Shown here: in pieces, positions 23,147 to 31,931 of the stretch | Position numbering within the stretch: position 1 is the first letter of the stretch | Layout of the letters: each line of letters begins with the position of its first letter | From: VXRD01 sp965232265 | Lineage (GTDB): Bacteria; Latescibacterota; UBA2968 | Direction of reading: 5' to 3' | DNA: 64,000 nucleotides | Assembly (NCBI GenBank): GCA_965232265.1 | Contig: CBDDPH010000002.1 | Coordinates: 1,054,001 to 1,118,000 of the forward strand | Notes under the pieces: generated by a model | What the model saw: the letters and a program-made list of their open reading frames with translations, nothing else | Database searches by the model: none | What the model was told of the DNA's origin: nothing | Position numbers and translations under genes: made by a program

Positions 23147-25305
23147 TTAACATATTAAAACCTCTGCTTGAAGGCCGCTACCGAATCTCGACGCAACTCT
23201 ATTTGGGTATTGGCGGTGCTGTTGTCCTTACTATGGGGGCGAGTCTGGTTGGCTGGTTTTCCTTTAACAGCGTGGGTGATGCACAAAGTCGCGTGAATGA
23301 AGGCAGTGTGCCCGGAATGGCTGCCGCATTTGGAGTCGCTCAACAAAGCGGTGCTATTGTAGCCGCAGCGCCGCGTCTGGTCGCAGCCGCTACACCAGAA
23401 ACATTTGATCAGGTTATTGATGAGATCGCCAAAGAGCGAAGCACTTTTGAAGCGCAGTTGGCGGCTCTGACGCAGCAGAATGGAGAAGAAGAACACTTGA
23501 GTCGCATCCGCGACCAGGGTAATACACTGATCTCAAATATCGAAGAAATTGAATGCTCCCTGGTCGAACTTTTTGTGCTGCAAGAACGGAATGAAGCCCT
23601 GCGTGCAGAACTCGCCGAATTGCGCAATGAACTGGTTGGTGTCATGATTCCGCTTATTGACGACCAGTTGTTCTACGCGATGACGGGGTATCGCAATCTC
23701 GGCGCGGCATCGGTGCCGCGCAGTCAGCACTTTTCGGAAAAAGAGTTTGATCACTATCGGAATCTGGCTGCATTGCAAACAGACGCCACCACAGCAATCC
23801 AGCTTCTGTCGAGTGCTTTCAATCTTTCAGACGCGCCCTTGATTGAGCCATTGCGGGGGCGATTTGAGGCTGCTAAAGACAGGATCGAATGGAGTTTATC
23901 GGCCCTTGGAACGGCCCGGGCACGCAGTCAGATCGCTCCGATATGTGCCCGCCTGTACCAGTTGGGGCTGGGGGAAGAAGGGGGCTTTGACCTGCGTGCA
24001 CGAGAACTCGAACACGTCGCGCACCAGCGGGACCTGCTCGCACGCAATCAGTCTCTTGCCCTCGATCTGGTCGCCGAAGCCGAAGGGCTGGTAAATGCTG
24101 CCCGCATAAGTGCCAAGGACGCCACCCGCGCTTCCACACTGGCCATCGGCACCGGACGCAGTCTTCTGTTGATTTTGAATGTGATCAGCATTACTGGCGC
24201 GTTGTTGATCGCCTATTTATTCGTGGGGCGAATGCTATTGCCCCGTCTCGAGCGACTATCCGAGCGGATGCGCCGCATGGCCGATGGCGACCTGGAGGGC
24301 AAGGTCGAGATCGGTGGGCACGACGAGGTGGCAGACATGGCTGCAGCCCTTGAAGTCTTTCGCCGTCACGCTCTGGAGGTGCAGCGCCTGAATCTGGTGG
24401 AAAAACTGGCAGAAGAGTTGCAATCCAAAAACGAAGAGCTCGAAAAGGTGCTGGAGGATTTGCAGGTGGCGCAAGATCAGATTGTCATGCGCGAGAAATT
24501 GGCCGCGCTCGGCGAACTCACTGCAGGTGTGGCGCACGAGATCAAGAATCCGCTGAATTTTGTGAAAAACTTTTCAGAAGCCTCGGAAGAGCTCATGGAG
24601 GAGTTGGTGGAAGTACTGGACGAAATTCCCGAGGCGCTGGACGAGGAGCAGCGCGAATTGGTTGACGAAATATGCCAGGACCTCACCGACAACATGGGGC
24701 GCATCCTCCAACACGGCACCCGCGCCGACCGCATTGTTCACGATATGCTCATGATGGGGCGCGGATCGGGTGAGCGACAGCCTACTGAAATCAATAATCT
24801 GCTCGATGAACACGCCCGTCTTGCCTACCACAGTGCACGGGCGACTGACGCGGATTTCAACCTGACTATCGAGACGGATTTAGATCCAGATGCGGGACAA
24901 ATCGAAGTTGTTCCTCAGGATTTGGGGCGCGTTTTTCTCAACATGGTAGGCAATGCCTGTTACGCTACCGACGAGAAACGGCGTGCTATCGAAGCAGATA
25001 ATGGTGAGACCTTTTTTCCGACCCTGTCACTGCGCACCAGGCGCATGGATGATCGGATAGAGGTGAGCATAAGAGATAATGGAAATGGAATCCCGCCCGA
25101 GGTTGTCGATAAAATTTTTAATCCTTTCTTTACCACCAAACCGACAGACAAGGGTACGGGCCTCGGCCTTGCCCTTTCCAACGATATCGTGCGCGAACAC
25201 GGGGGAAATATCCGGGTCGTAACCGAACCCGGTGAATTCACCGAGATGATAGTTGAATTGCCTTTGGTGCCACCTGCGGTGACGACTGAAGAGGTAGGGA
25301 GATAG
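23143..25305 (+). CDS. Membrane sensor histidine kinase, TorS-like sensor region
   Basis: 720 residues. Transmembrane helix 1 at about 20-42; a helical periplasmic domain (45-335) begins with NEGSVPGMAAAFGVAQQSGA, similar to the sensor part of TorS; helix 2 at about 340-365; HAMP (365-420); coiled coil; HisKA with His465 (GVAHEIKNPLN); HATPase with DNGNGIPPEV and GTGLGLALS. It likely autophosphorylates on ligand-loaded binding protein and passes phosphate to the receiver-PP2C protein. Unlike TorS it has no receiver or HPt domain of its own. Confidence 0.9.
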   Translation: MINILKPLLEGRYRISTQLYLGIGGAVVLTMGASLVGWFSFNSVGDAQSRVNEGSVPGMAAAFGVAQQSGAIVAAAPRLVAAATPETFDQVIDEIAKERSTFEAQLAALTQQNGEEEHLSRIRDQGNTLISNIEEIECSLVELFVLQERNEALRAELAELRNELVGVMIPLIDDQLFYAMTGYRNLGAASVPRSQHFSEKEFDHYRNLAALQTDATTAIQLLSSAFNLSDAPLIEPLRGRFEAAKDRIEWSLSALGTARARSQIAPICARLYQLGLGEEGGFDLRARELEHVAHQRDLLARNQSLALDLVAEAEGLVNAARISAKDATRASTLAIGTGRSLLLILNVISITGALLIAYLFVGRMLLPRLERLSERMRRMADGDLEGKVEIGGHDEVADMAAALEVFRRHALEVQRLNLVEKLAEELQSKNEELEKVLEDLQVAQDQIVMREKLAALGELTAGVAHEIKNPLNFVKNFSEASEELMEELVEVLDEIPEALDEEQRELVDEICQDLTDNMGRILQHGTRADRIVHDMLMMGRGSGERQPTEINNLLDEHARLAYHSARATDADFNLTIETDLDPDAGQIEVVPQDLGRVFLNMVGNACYATDEKRRAIEADNGETFFPTLSLRTRRMDDRIEVSIRDNGNGIPPEVVDKIFNPFFTTKPTDKGTGLGLALSNDIVREHGGNIRVVTEPGEFTEMIVELPLVPPAVTTEEVGR

Positions 25306-25346
25306 AAGGGAGTGGAGGCACTGTCTTACTTACTGTGGGAGGGACC

Positions 25347-26714
25347 ATGCAAACGTTCTTGAAAACCCTTATTCATCACCGGTTTATTACGCTGGTAGTG
25401 CTCGGTTTTCTTGCGTGTACTACAACCGCCGCGCATGCAGCGGTTGACGAGGAAACCCTGTTTGTCTTCAACACTTTTTCATTTCTTGTTTGGGGCGCGC
25501 TGGTAATGTGGATGTGTGCGGGATTTACCATGCTCGAGTCCGGATCTGTGCGTACCAAGAACGCCTCCATGATTTGCTTGAAAAATATCGGCCTCTATTC
25601 CATTGCCGGGCTTGCCTACTATTTTATCGGCTATAATCTCATGTACGTAGACGTGGAGAGTGTGATCGGTTCATTTAAGTTTTTATACGGACCATCAGGC
25701 GATGAGCTTGCTCTAATAGCGGGAAATGAGGCCGCGAAGACGAACGTGGTTAAGAGCGGCTATTCCACGATGTCCAACTGGTTTTTCCAGATGGTCTTTG
25801 TTGCGACCACTGCGTCTATTGTCTCTGGAGCCCTGGCCGAACGAGTTAAGATGTGGTCTTTTTTCGTGTTTATTCTGGTGCTGACAGCGATTATCTATCC
25901 CATCGTCGGTGCGTGGACCTGGGGCGAAGGATGGCTAAGTGCGATGGGTTTCAAGGATTTTGCTGGTTCGACCATCGTACATAGTACCGGTGGTTGGGCA
26001 GCTCTTGCTGGCGCGATAGTCGTTGGGCCGAGGTTCGGCAAATTCCGCAGCGATGGTACGGTTAAATCCACGCCACCATCCAATATTCTTGTGGTGACGC
26101 TGGGGGTTTTCATCCTGTGGTTCGGGTGGTTTGGCTTCAACGGTGGGTCGCAACTGGCACTGGGAAGCGCGCTTGACGCGGTCGCGATGAGTCATGTGCT
26201 GGTCAATACCAATTTGGGAGCTGCAGCCGGTGTTATGGCAGCTCTTTTAGTTTCTCGTCCCATCCTGGGGCGCGTAGATCTGTTTGCAGGGCTGAATGGC
26301 GCAATCGCCGGTCTGGTCTCGATTACTGCGGGACCTGATATTGTCGATCACTACTGGTCAGTCGTTATTGGTGCTATTGGCGCGGTTTTGTGTACTGCCG
26401 GGATCAAGCTCTTGGAAAAAATCAAGCTGGACGATGTGGTTGGGGCGATACCCGCTCACTTGTTCGCCGGTATTTGGGGCACCATAGCGGTCTGCATCGC
26501 TGGCGGCGGCAACTTAGGCGTACAATTGATCGGCATCGTGGCAGTTGGCGCATTCGTGTTTGTGACTTCGTGGGTGTTGTGGCGCGTGATTGCTATGACG
26601 TTGAGTGCGCGCGTGTCGCGCCAAGTCGAACAATTGGGTCAGGATGTTGGAGAATTGGGAATTGACGCCTATCCCGAATTTGTGCTTATGCCAGAAGAAG
26701 ATGATGAGGAATAA
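25347..26714 (+). CDS. amt: Ammonium transporter (Amt family)
   Basis: 455 residues from ATG at 25347 (GGGAGG upstream). A signal peptide (about 1-32, ending AHA) precedes eleven predicted helices. The family signature (STGGWAALAGAIVVGPR) and the twin pore His (VHSTGG; PAHLFAG) are present. It moves NH4+/NH3 across the inner membrane. No glnK/PII gene is beside it; instead it is the last gene of the phosphorelay block, 41 nt after the kinase. The acidic tail overlaps the end of the convergent rluD by 46 bp. Confidence 0.93.
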   Translation: MQTFLKTLIHHRFITLVVLGFLACTTTAAHAAVDEETLFVFNTFSFLVWGALVMWMCAGFTMLESGSVRTKNASMICLKNIGLYSIAGLAYYFIGYNLMYVDVESVIGSFKFLYGPSGDELALIAGNEAAKTNVVKSGYSTMSNWFFQMVFVATTASIVSGALAERVKMWSFFVFILVLTAIIYPIVGAWTWGEGWLSAMGFKDFAGSTIVHSTGGWAALAGAIVVGPRFGKFRSDGTVKSTPPSNILVVTLGVFILWFGWFGFNGGSQLALGSALDAVAMSHVLVNTNLGAAAGVMAALLVSRPILGRVDLFAGLNGAIAGLVSITAGPDIVDHYWSVVIGAIGAVLCTAGIKLLEKIKLDDVVGAIPAHLFAGIWGTIAVCIAGGGNLGVQLIGIVAVGAFVFVTSWVLWRVIAMTLSARVSRQVEQLGQDVGELGIDAYPEFVLMPEEDDEE

Positions 26715-27655
26715 GCGCTGGCAAGAATCTTCTGCATATCCCCGGGGGGATGTGCTTCAAACATCATTTCTTCTTTTGTTACGGGATGCATAAATGTCAA
26801 TTGAGTCGCGTGGAGCATCTGTCGATTTGTTTGTGTGAGCAGGTGGGCTGCTCTCCTGCGAAACAAGGGGGCAATCCCAGACAGCCGCTCCTCGCGTCCG
26901 CCGTATAGCGGATCGCCAAATACAGGACGATTGAGGTGAGCCAGATGTACTCTGATCTGGTGGGTACGTCCGGTCTCCAGCTCGAGAGATAGCAAAGAGA
27001 GAAAATCGTAACGCGCCCTTATTTCCCAGCGCGTTGCTGCATATCTGCCATTCTGAGAAATAGCCATTCGCTTTCGATTTTTTGGATGCCTTCCCACAGG
27101 TGCTTCTACGCGCCCCTCATCTGTTTCAAAGCCCCCCCATATCAACGCGAGATAACGCCGCTCCATCGCTCGAGCTTCCAACTGGGCAGCCAGTCCGCGG
27201 TGCCCTTCATCGCTTTTGGCGACGACCATCAATCCCGATGTGTCTTTATCCAGCCGATGTACAATACCCGGTCGCAAAACCCCATTGATACCCGACAAAT
27301 GCGTGCAATGTGACAGGAGGGCATTGACGAGTGTTCCCGATGTCACGCCCCCTGCCGGATGTACTATCATACCCGCAGATTTGTCGAGCACCAGCACATG
27401 GTCATCCTCAAAAAAAATATCCAGAGGTATATCCTCTGGATTAATTGTACTATCAATTGGAGGGGGTATATCTATTGTGATGCTGTCGCCAGCTACCACC
27501 CGATAGCTCGACCGCGTCGTCTTTCCATTGATGCAAACAGCACCCTCGGCAATTAGTTTTTGAAGGCGTGAACGCGAAAATTCTGGGCGTTGGTCGGCCA
27601 AATAGCGGTCCAGACGCTGGCCTTCATGTTGGGGCAGAATTTTTAGATGAATCAC
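26669..27655 (-). CDS. rluD: RluD-type 23S rRNA pseudouridine synthase
   Basis: 328 residues from GTG at 27655 (VIHLKILPQHEGQRLD), which gives the standard N-terminus; a TTG at 27700 is the other option. An S4 RNA-binding domain (1-75) precedes the catalytic domain with HRLDKDTSGLMVVAK holding the catalytic Asp. It modifies uridines in 23S rRNA. It starts inside the 3' end of lspA, a common pairing. The C-terminal run of Ser is encoded opposite the acidic end of amt, so this end may be a late extension. Confidence 0.92.
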   Translation of the reverse strand: MIHLKILPQHEGQRLDRYLADQRPEFSRSRLQKLIAEGAVCINGKTTRSSYRVVAGDSITIDIPPPIDSTINPEDIPLDIFFEDDHVLVLDKSAGMIVHPAGGVTSGTLVNALLSHCTHLSGINGVLRPGIVHRLDKDTSGLMVVAKSDEGHRGLAAQLEARAMERRYLALIWGGFETDEGRVEAPVGRHPKNRKRMAISQNGRYAATRWEIRARYDFLSLLSLELETGRTHQIRVHLAHLNRPVFGDPLYGGREERLSGIAPLFRRRAAHLLTQTNRQMLHATQLTFMHPVTKEEMMFEAHPPGDMQKILASAYSSSSSSGISTNSG

Positions 27656-28121
27656 GGTTGCACACCGTCTTACGGTGTTTCGATGTGATGCCAAAAGCAA
27701 AAATTAAGAGGGCGGTTCCCACACTGACGCAGGTATCCGCGAGGTTAAAAACCCACCACCGCGCAGTTCCGATGCCAAAATCGAGAAAATCAATTACGAC
27801 GCCAAATCGCACGCGGTCAATGATATTGCCAATTGCACCTCCCAATACCAGAGTCAAACCAATGGCTGCGAGACGGTCTTCTGGAGAGATGCGCCACAGC
27901 AACCCAACAACCACTATAAGTGCCACACAGGCCAGTAACAGATGTAGATATGGATTTCCCAATCGGATGCCGAATACTGCACCCGGATTGTGGATGTAGG
28001 TCATCTTAAAAAAAGATCCCAACACCGGTACAGATTCGCCCAGGGTCATGGTTTGCAACACCCACCATTTGGTGAGTTGATCCAGCACCAATGCCACACC
28101 TGTAACCCACAAAAATTTCAC
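27624..28121 (-). CDS. lspA: Lipoprotein signal peptidase (signal peptidase II)
   Basis: 165 residues, four transmembrane helices, inner membrane aspartic protease. The family motifs are GNIIDRVRFGVVIDFLDF and FNLADTCVSVG, giving catalytic Asp111 and Asp129. It removes signal peptides of prolipoproteins, several of which are encoded in this window (serpin, efflux adaptor, family-5 binding protein). GTG start with GAGG 7 nt upstream; it follows the DksA-like gene by 9 nt. Confidence 0.95.
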   Translation of the reverse strand: MKFLWVTGVALVLDQLTKWWVLQTMTLGESVPVLGSFFKMTYIHNPGAVFGIRLGNPYLHLLLACVALIVVVGLLWRISPEDRLAAIGLTLVLGGAIGNIIDRVRFGVVIDFLDFGIGTARWWVFNLADTCVSVGTALLIFAFGITSKHRKTVCNRDSSKNSAPT

Positions 28122-28130
28122 AAGTACACC

Positions 28131-28502
28131 TCATGCCGTTTTGTTTTGTTTTTCTTTACAAGGGACGCAAACTTCCGTGGTCGGCACCGCTTCCAGTCTC
28201 GCTCTGGGGATGGGCGTTTTACACGCTCGACACATGCCAAATTTGCGGTTTTTAATGCGCGTTAAAGCGGCTTCAATTTGGTCCAGATAAGCGCCGTCGC
28301 GTGCGGCAAATAGAAAAGCCTTTTCGCGTTCCATGGTCGAATTGCCCAAATCGGGCATGTGATCTGAATACGTCAGGTCGCCCGACGATTCTGCCGAGGT
28401 GATCTGCATGGAATGGCTCTGCAACGTGCCCAGGTCTTTAACGATAGAGGTGCGTTTGGTCTCTAAAAGATTTTTGAAGTACTCCAGTTCACGGTCTGTC
28501 AT
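28131..28502 (-). CDS. DksA/TraR-family zinc-finger protein
   Basis: 123 residues. An N-terminal coiled coil (1-80) is followed by a four-Cys zinc finger, CRACKTPIPRARLEAVP then CVPCKEK, as in DksA/TraR proteins that act through the RNA polymerase secondary channel. In many bacteria a similar short member sits next to lspA, as here. Regulatory targets cannot be told from the sequence. Confidence 0.9.
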   Translation of the reverse strand: MTDRELEYFKNLLETKRTSIVKDLGTLQSHSMQITSAESSGDLTYSDHMPDLGNSTMEREKAFLFAARDGAYLDQIEAALTRIKNRKFGMCRACKTPIPRARLEAVPTTEVCVPCKEKQNKTA

Positions 28503-28503
28503 T

Positions 28504-28968
28504 TTATTCCTTTCTATCCACAGCTTTCCAAATTTGACACGCGTTTTCTTCGATTAGCGTGCGTTGTTCCGGCCAGAAAAACACAGGGAGTGGATCGAGT
28601 GGCACCCACGACATGCTTTCGTGATGCGTTGTGTCGGTTGGCACGGCATCAATTTGCTCGGTCGAATATAAAAAATAATGTGTTATTTTCCACTCTTTCT
28701 TGTGAAAATCAAGCCGTTCTTTTGTGCCGAGTTTTTCCACGAGTTGCAGTTTTGATATCCCCACTTCTTCTTCGATCTCCCGTCTGGCAGCACACTCGAT
28801 TTTCTCGCCCGCTTCAATATGTCCTTTGGGCAACACATAGTCGGTATGCCCTCTCTCTCGGGCGAGAGCCAACAATGCCTGATCGCCATCCCAACGCACC
28901 ACCACACCGCCCGCAGCGTGACGTTCTCGCAACCCTTTGGGGCGTATGTACCAGCTATTGTCAATCAT
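28504..28968 (-). CDS. NUDIX hydrolase
   Basis: 154 residues from ATG at 28968. The NUDIX box G-x5-E-x7-REUxEExGU is complete: GHIEAGEKIECAARREIEEE. It hydrolyses a nucleoside diphosphate derivative; the short form resembles Ap4A or 8-oxo-dGTP type enzymes but specificity is open. The longer frame up to 29205 would overlap mtnP and run through a palindromic repeat, so I prefer the short start. Confidence 0.88.
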   Translation of the reverse strand: MIDNSWYIRPKGLRERHAAGGVVVRWDGDQALLALARERGHTDYVLPKGHIEAGEKIECAARREIEEEVGISKLQLVEKLGTKERLDFHKKEWKITHYFLYSTEQIDAVPTDTTHHESMSWVPLDPLPVFFWPEQRTLIEENACQIWKAVDRKE

Positions 28969-28978
28969 AAAGGTTATT

Positions 28979-29034
28979 GTAGATGTGGGTTGAACTGCTG
29001 GCGCAGTTGTACACCGTTCCAAGCCCACATCTAC
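28979..29034. repeat. Nested palindrome, family A' copy 1
   Basis: Outer arms GTAGATGTGGG/CCCACATCTAC enclose TGAACTGC-TGGC-GCAGTTGTACACCGTTC, a shorter relative of family A. It sits between mtnP and the NUDIX gene, 10 nt from the NUDIX start, within an operon. Confidence 0.8.
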
Positions 29035-29035
29035 G

Positions 29036-29911
29036 TCAAGTCCAGTACTTGTCATATAAAAGACCGAGTCTTTCTTTTGCCGCGCTGGAAATAGCATCTG
29101 GCGATGTGATAATCGCAAATTGTGCGGCACTGAGGCAATCGCAATCCGATGTTCTGGGCAACTGTGCAGCCAATGTGCGTACAATTTGATTTGCGTGCTC
29201 GGCATTGGCTTTTAATACGGCGACTACGGCTTCTACCGACACATCTTCTTCGGCTTCGTGCCAGCAATCGTAATCGGTGCCCATCGCCAGCATCGCATAA
29301 CACATTTCGGCCTCTCGTGCGAGCTTGGCTTCGGGCAAAGCCGTCATTCCGATTACGGTCGCATTGACTTCTCGGCGATAAAAATGGGACTCTGCGCGCG
29401 TGGAGAACTGCGGTCCCTCCATACAGATATACGTTCCGCCATCGTGGGTGGTCACGCCGGAATTTTTTGCAGCGGCCAGTAGCAAGTTGCGCAATTCGCC
29501 GCAAAAGGGATCGGCAAAAGCCACGTGCCCGGCAATGCCCTCACCAAAAAATGTGCTCGTGCGAATGCCGCGGGTGCGATCAAAAATCTGGTCGGGCACC
29601 ACCATATCGCCCGGCTTTATCGATTCTCGCATAATTCCCACAGCACTTATCGCCAACAGATGCGTCACGCCCATCTGTTTCATGGCATATACATTGGCGC
29701 GATAGGGCACTTCAGAAGGCAGCAGCACATGCCCGCGTCCATGACGGGGCAAAAAATATACTGATTGGTCGCCTATACGCGTTTCGACAACTGCATCTGA
29801 GGGCGCGCCAAAAGGTGTGGCAAGGCGATGTTCGGCTACGATTTCCACGCCTTCCATGTGATAAACACCCGATCCGCCCATAACGCCCAGTCGAACAATC
29901 TGTTCAGGCAT
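29036..29911 (-). CDS. mtnP: S-methyl-5'-thioadenosine phosphorylase
   Basis: 291 residues from ATG at 29911 (AGGA upstream), overlapping the end of divIVA by 8 nt; ATG at 29938 is possible. The MTAP/PNP fold is shown by GVMGGSGVY, YFLPRHGRGH, MEGPQFSTRAES and the MTAP-specific GTDYDCWHE. It splits methylthioadenosine to adenine and methylthioribose-1-phosphate, recycling the by-product of polyamine synthesis. A SpeE-like protein is encoded at 41.3 kb. Confidence 0.93.
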   Translation of the reverse strand: MPEQIVRLGVMGGSGVYHMEGVEIVAEHRLATPFGAPSDAVVETRIGDQSVYFLPRHGRGHVLLPSEVPYRANVYAMKQMGVTHLLAISAVGIMRESIKPGDMVVPDQIFDRTRGIRTSTFFGEGIAGHVAFADPFCGELRNLLLAAAKNSGVTTHDGGTYICMEGPQFSTRAESHFYRREVNATVIGMTALPEAKLAREAEMCYAMLAMGTDYDCWHEAEEDVSVEAVVAVLKANAEHANQIVRTLAAQLPRTSDCDCLSAAQFAIITSPDAISSAAKERLGLLYDKYWT

Positions 29912-30425
29912 CTTCGTTGTCCTGATCTGTGGCTTCATCTTCTACTTTCGGGATATCCTCTTGCACCACATCGACGGTGGTCACTTCCAATTGGTCCAAG
30001 AAATCAGTTTGAACCTGTACCAGAGCCTTAAATCTGGACAAGAACATATCGCGTTGATTTTGTAACTCCACAATCTCTGCGCGGATCTCATGTACCTGCG
30101 TGCGCGCTTTTTCAATGGCGCGATTGCTGCGGATCTCCGCTTCTTTCACAATCAGCCGCGCTTCTTTTTGACCATTTTCCTTGACTTCTTCGGCCGTTTG
30201 TTGGGCAGTCCTGAGCATCTCCTGGAGGGTTTGCTCTATTGAACGATAGTGATGCACTTCTGCTTGCAACTCATGGAGACGATCGCTTAGTTCGATATTC
30301 TCGGCACCGAGATTTTCAACTTCTGTAGCCAGCATGTCGAGAAATGCCTGCACTTCCTCTTGATCATAACCGCGAAAAGACTTCTTAAAAATCTGTTTGC
30401 GAATATCCAGTGGTGTGATGTTCAC
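29904..30425 (-). CDS. divIVA: DivIVA-domain protein
   Basis: 173 residues. The N-terminal motif ITPLDIRKQIFKKSFRGYD is the lipid-binding DivIVA head; residues 25-150 are coiled coil. Start GTG at 30425 with GGAGGGG upstream. DivIVA-type proteins mark curved membranes at poles and septa. The yggS-yggT-divIVA order is the same as in the ylm/dcw clusters of Firmicutes and others, here without ftsZ next to it. Confidence 0.9.
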   Translation of the reverse strand: MNITPLDIRKQIFKKSFRGYDQEEVQAFLDMLATEVENLGAENIELSDRLHELQAEVHHYRSIEQTLQEMLRTAQQTAEEVKENGQKEARLIVKEAEIRSNRAIEKARTQVHEIRAEIVELQNQRDMFLSRFKALVQVQTDFLDQLEVTTVDVVQEDIPKVEDEATDQDNEDA

Positions 30426-30444
30426 ATTTCCCCTCCCCTAAGGG

Positions 30445-31032
30445 CTATAATTCAAATACACTTTGAATGGCACTTTGAACAACCTGCAGAAGCAAAATTA
30501 ACAAAATGGGCGACAAATCGAACATACCCAGTGGAGGAACAATCTGTCGGAAAGGGCCCATAATAGGCTCAGTCAAGCTATAAAGGGTCCACATAAATCT
30601 GCCCCCGCGCACAAAGGGCAACCACGAAAATACGATACGCGCGATAATTAAAACGAGCAAGACCGCAACGGCTCCATAGAGCAACCATCCGATGACATGC
30701 AGGATTTCGCCAGAAGAAATCCCGTGCAACAATCCAATGAGTGAACGCAACACATCGTTGGTCAACCACTTAAAAAAAAAGGCCCCGATCAATGTCGCAA
30801 TTATCAGAATCAACGGTGCCGCGGCGGCATTTCCAGGCATGTGCTGTGCAATGGGCCACACGAGCGGATCGGTTATGCGCCGAACATAATATTGAGACCA
30901 GCCAAAAGAACTCATACGCACCAAAACAGCGCGTAATAGCAACAACGCCACCATGCCGATTACCAATACAATAAGCATCCAGTCAATGGCTTGTTGAATC
31001 AAAATAATCGCCTGAGCAACCACATCAACCAT
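30445..31032 (-). CDS. yggT: YggT-family membrane protein
   Basis: 195 residues from ATG at 31032, four nt after the yggS stop. Two YGGT units, each a pair of hydrophobic helices (for example RITDPLVWPIAQHMPG and SLTEPIMGPFRQIVPP), a repeat typical of the family. Inner membrane; proposed roles in division or osmotic response in other bacteria. It lies in the conserved yggS-yggT-divIVA unit. Confidence 0.9.
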   Translation of the reverse strand: MVDVVAQAIILIQQAIDWMLIVLVIGMVALLLLRAVLVRMSSFGWSQYYVRRITDPLVWPIAQHMPGNAAAAPLILIIATLIGAFFFKWLTNDVLRSLIGLLHGISSGEILHVIGWLLYGAVAVLLVLIIARIVFSWLPFVRGGRFMWTLYSLTEPIMGPFRQIVPPLGMFDLSPILLILLLQVVQSAIQSVFEL

Positions 31033-31036
31033 AGTC

Positions 31037-31723
31037 TTATACCGCCCCCCGCTGACCAAAAATCGCCGTGCCCACGCGAACCATTGTCGCGCCTTCTTCA
31101 ATTGCGACTTCAAAGTCGCTGGTCATCCCCATAGATAGGGCAGATACATGGGGTTTGTGAATTGCGATGCGGTCCCTGATTTGTCGCAACAAGACAAAAT
31201 TTGGTCGCGCTGTTTCGGGGTCTGGATCAAACGCGCCAATCGTCATCAGCCCTGCTACCGAAATACCCTCTAATTCATCAATTTGCCCGACCAGATCCAA
31301 TGCCGCGTTGGGCGATACACCGAACTTCGATGCTTCGCCCGATGTATTTACCTGTACCAATACGCGAGCTGGGGTGTTTCTCCGCACAGTCCACCGACTG
31401 ATCTCTTTTGCCAGGCGCAATGTGTCAACCGAGTGAATCAGGTCGAATAAAGGCAACGCCTGTTTGACTTTGTTGCGCTGTAAGTGTCCAACCAGATGCC
31501 AGGATACTTCGCCGGCCACCTCTGAGACCTTGTGCTGCGCTTCTTGCACGCGACTTTCGCCTAAAATCCGTGTCCCCGCATCTACCGCCTGTTGAACGAC
31601 ATCGGCATGCCAGGTCTTTGTCACAACAATCAATTTAACCGCATCTGCCGACCGCCCAGACCGCCGGGCAGCCCGATCAATGCGGTCTTGAACGCGCTTT
31701 GTGTTCTCAGCAATTGCCGACAT
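31037..31723 (-). CDS. yggS: YggS-family PLP homeostasis protein
   Basis: 228 residues from ATG at 31723 (MSAIAENTKR). It has the alanine-racemase-like barrel fold; the PLP lysine is in LIVVTKTW, and the family signature LSMGMTSDFEVAIEEGATMVRVG is intact. It binds pyridoxal phosphate in the cytoplasm and buffers its pool without known catalysis. First gene of the minus-strand cluster that runs to rluD. Confidence 0.93.
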   Translation of the reverse strand: MSAIAENTKRVQDRIDRAARRSGRSADAVKLIVVTKTWHADVVQQAVDAGTRILGESRVQEAQHKVSEVAGEVSWHLVGHLQRNKVKQALPLFDLIHSVDTLRLAKEISRWTVRRNTPARVLVQVNTSGEASKFGVSPNAALDLVGQIDELEGISVAGLMTIGAFDPDPETARPNFVLLRQIRDRIAIHKPHVSALSMGMTSDFEVAIEEGATMVRVGTAIFGQRGAV

Positions 31724-31931
31724 AGGTTTCGGTCTCAAGTGACATATAGATTTCATAATTTAGGTAAAAAACAGTGTAATGGCAACAAAAACGGCTTGAA
31801 ATATACGAGGTGAGCCGCGTGCGTTTTTTAGTCCTTTAGGCCAAAAAACCGTTGACCCCATACGAGGGATATATGTATTGTAGAATGCAATATAAATGCC
31901 CTCTCACCCTTTCAAATCTGGAGCTATTCTC

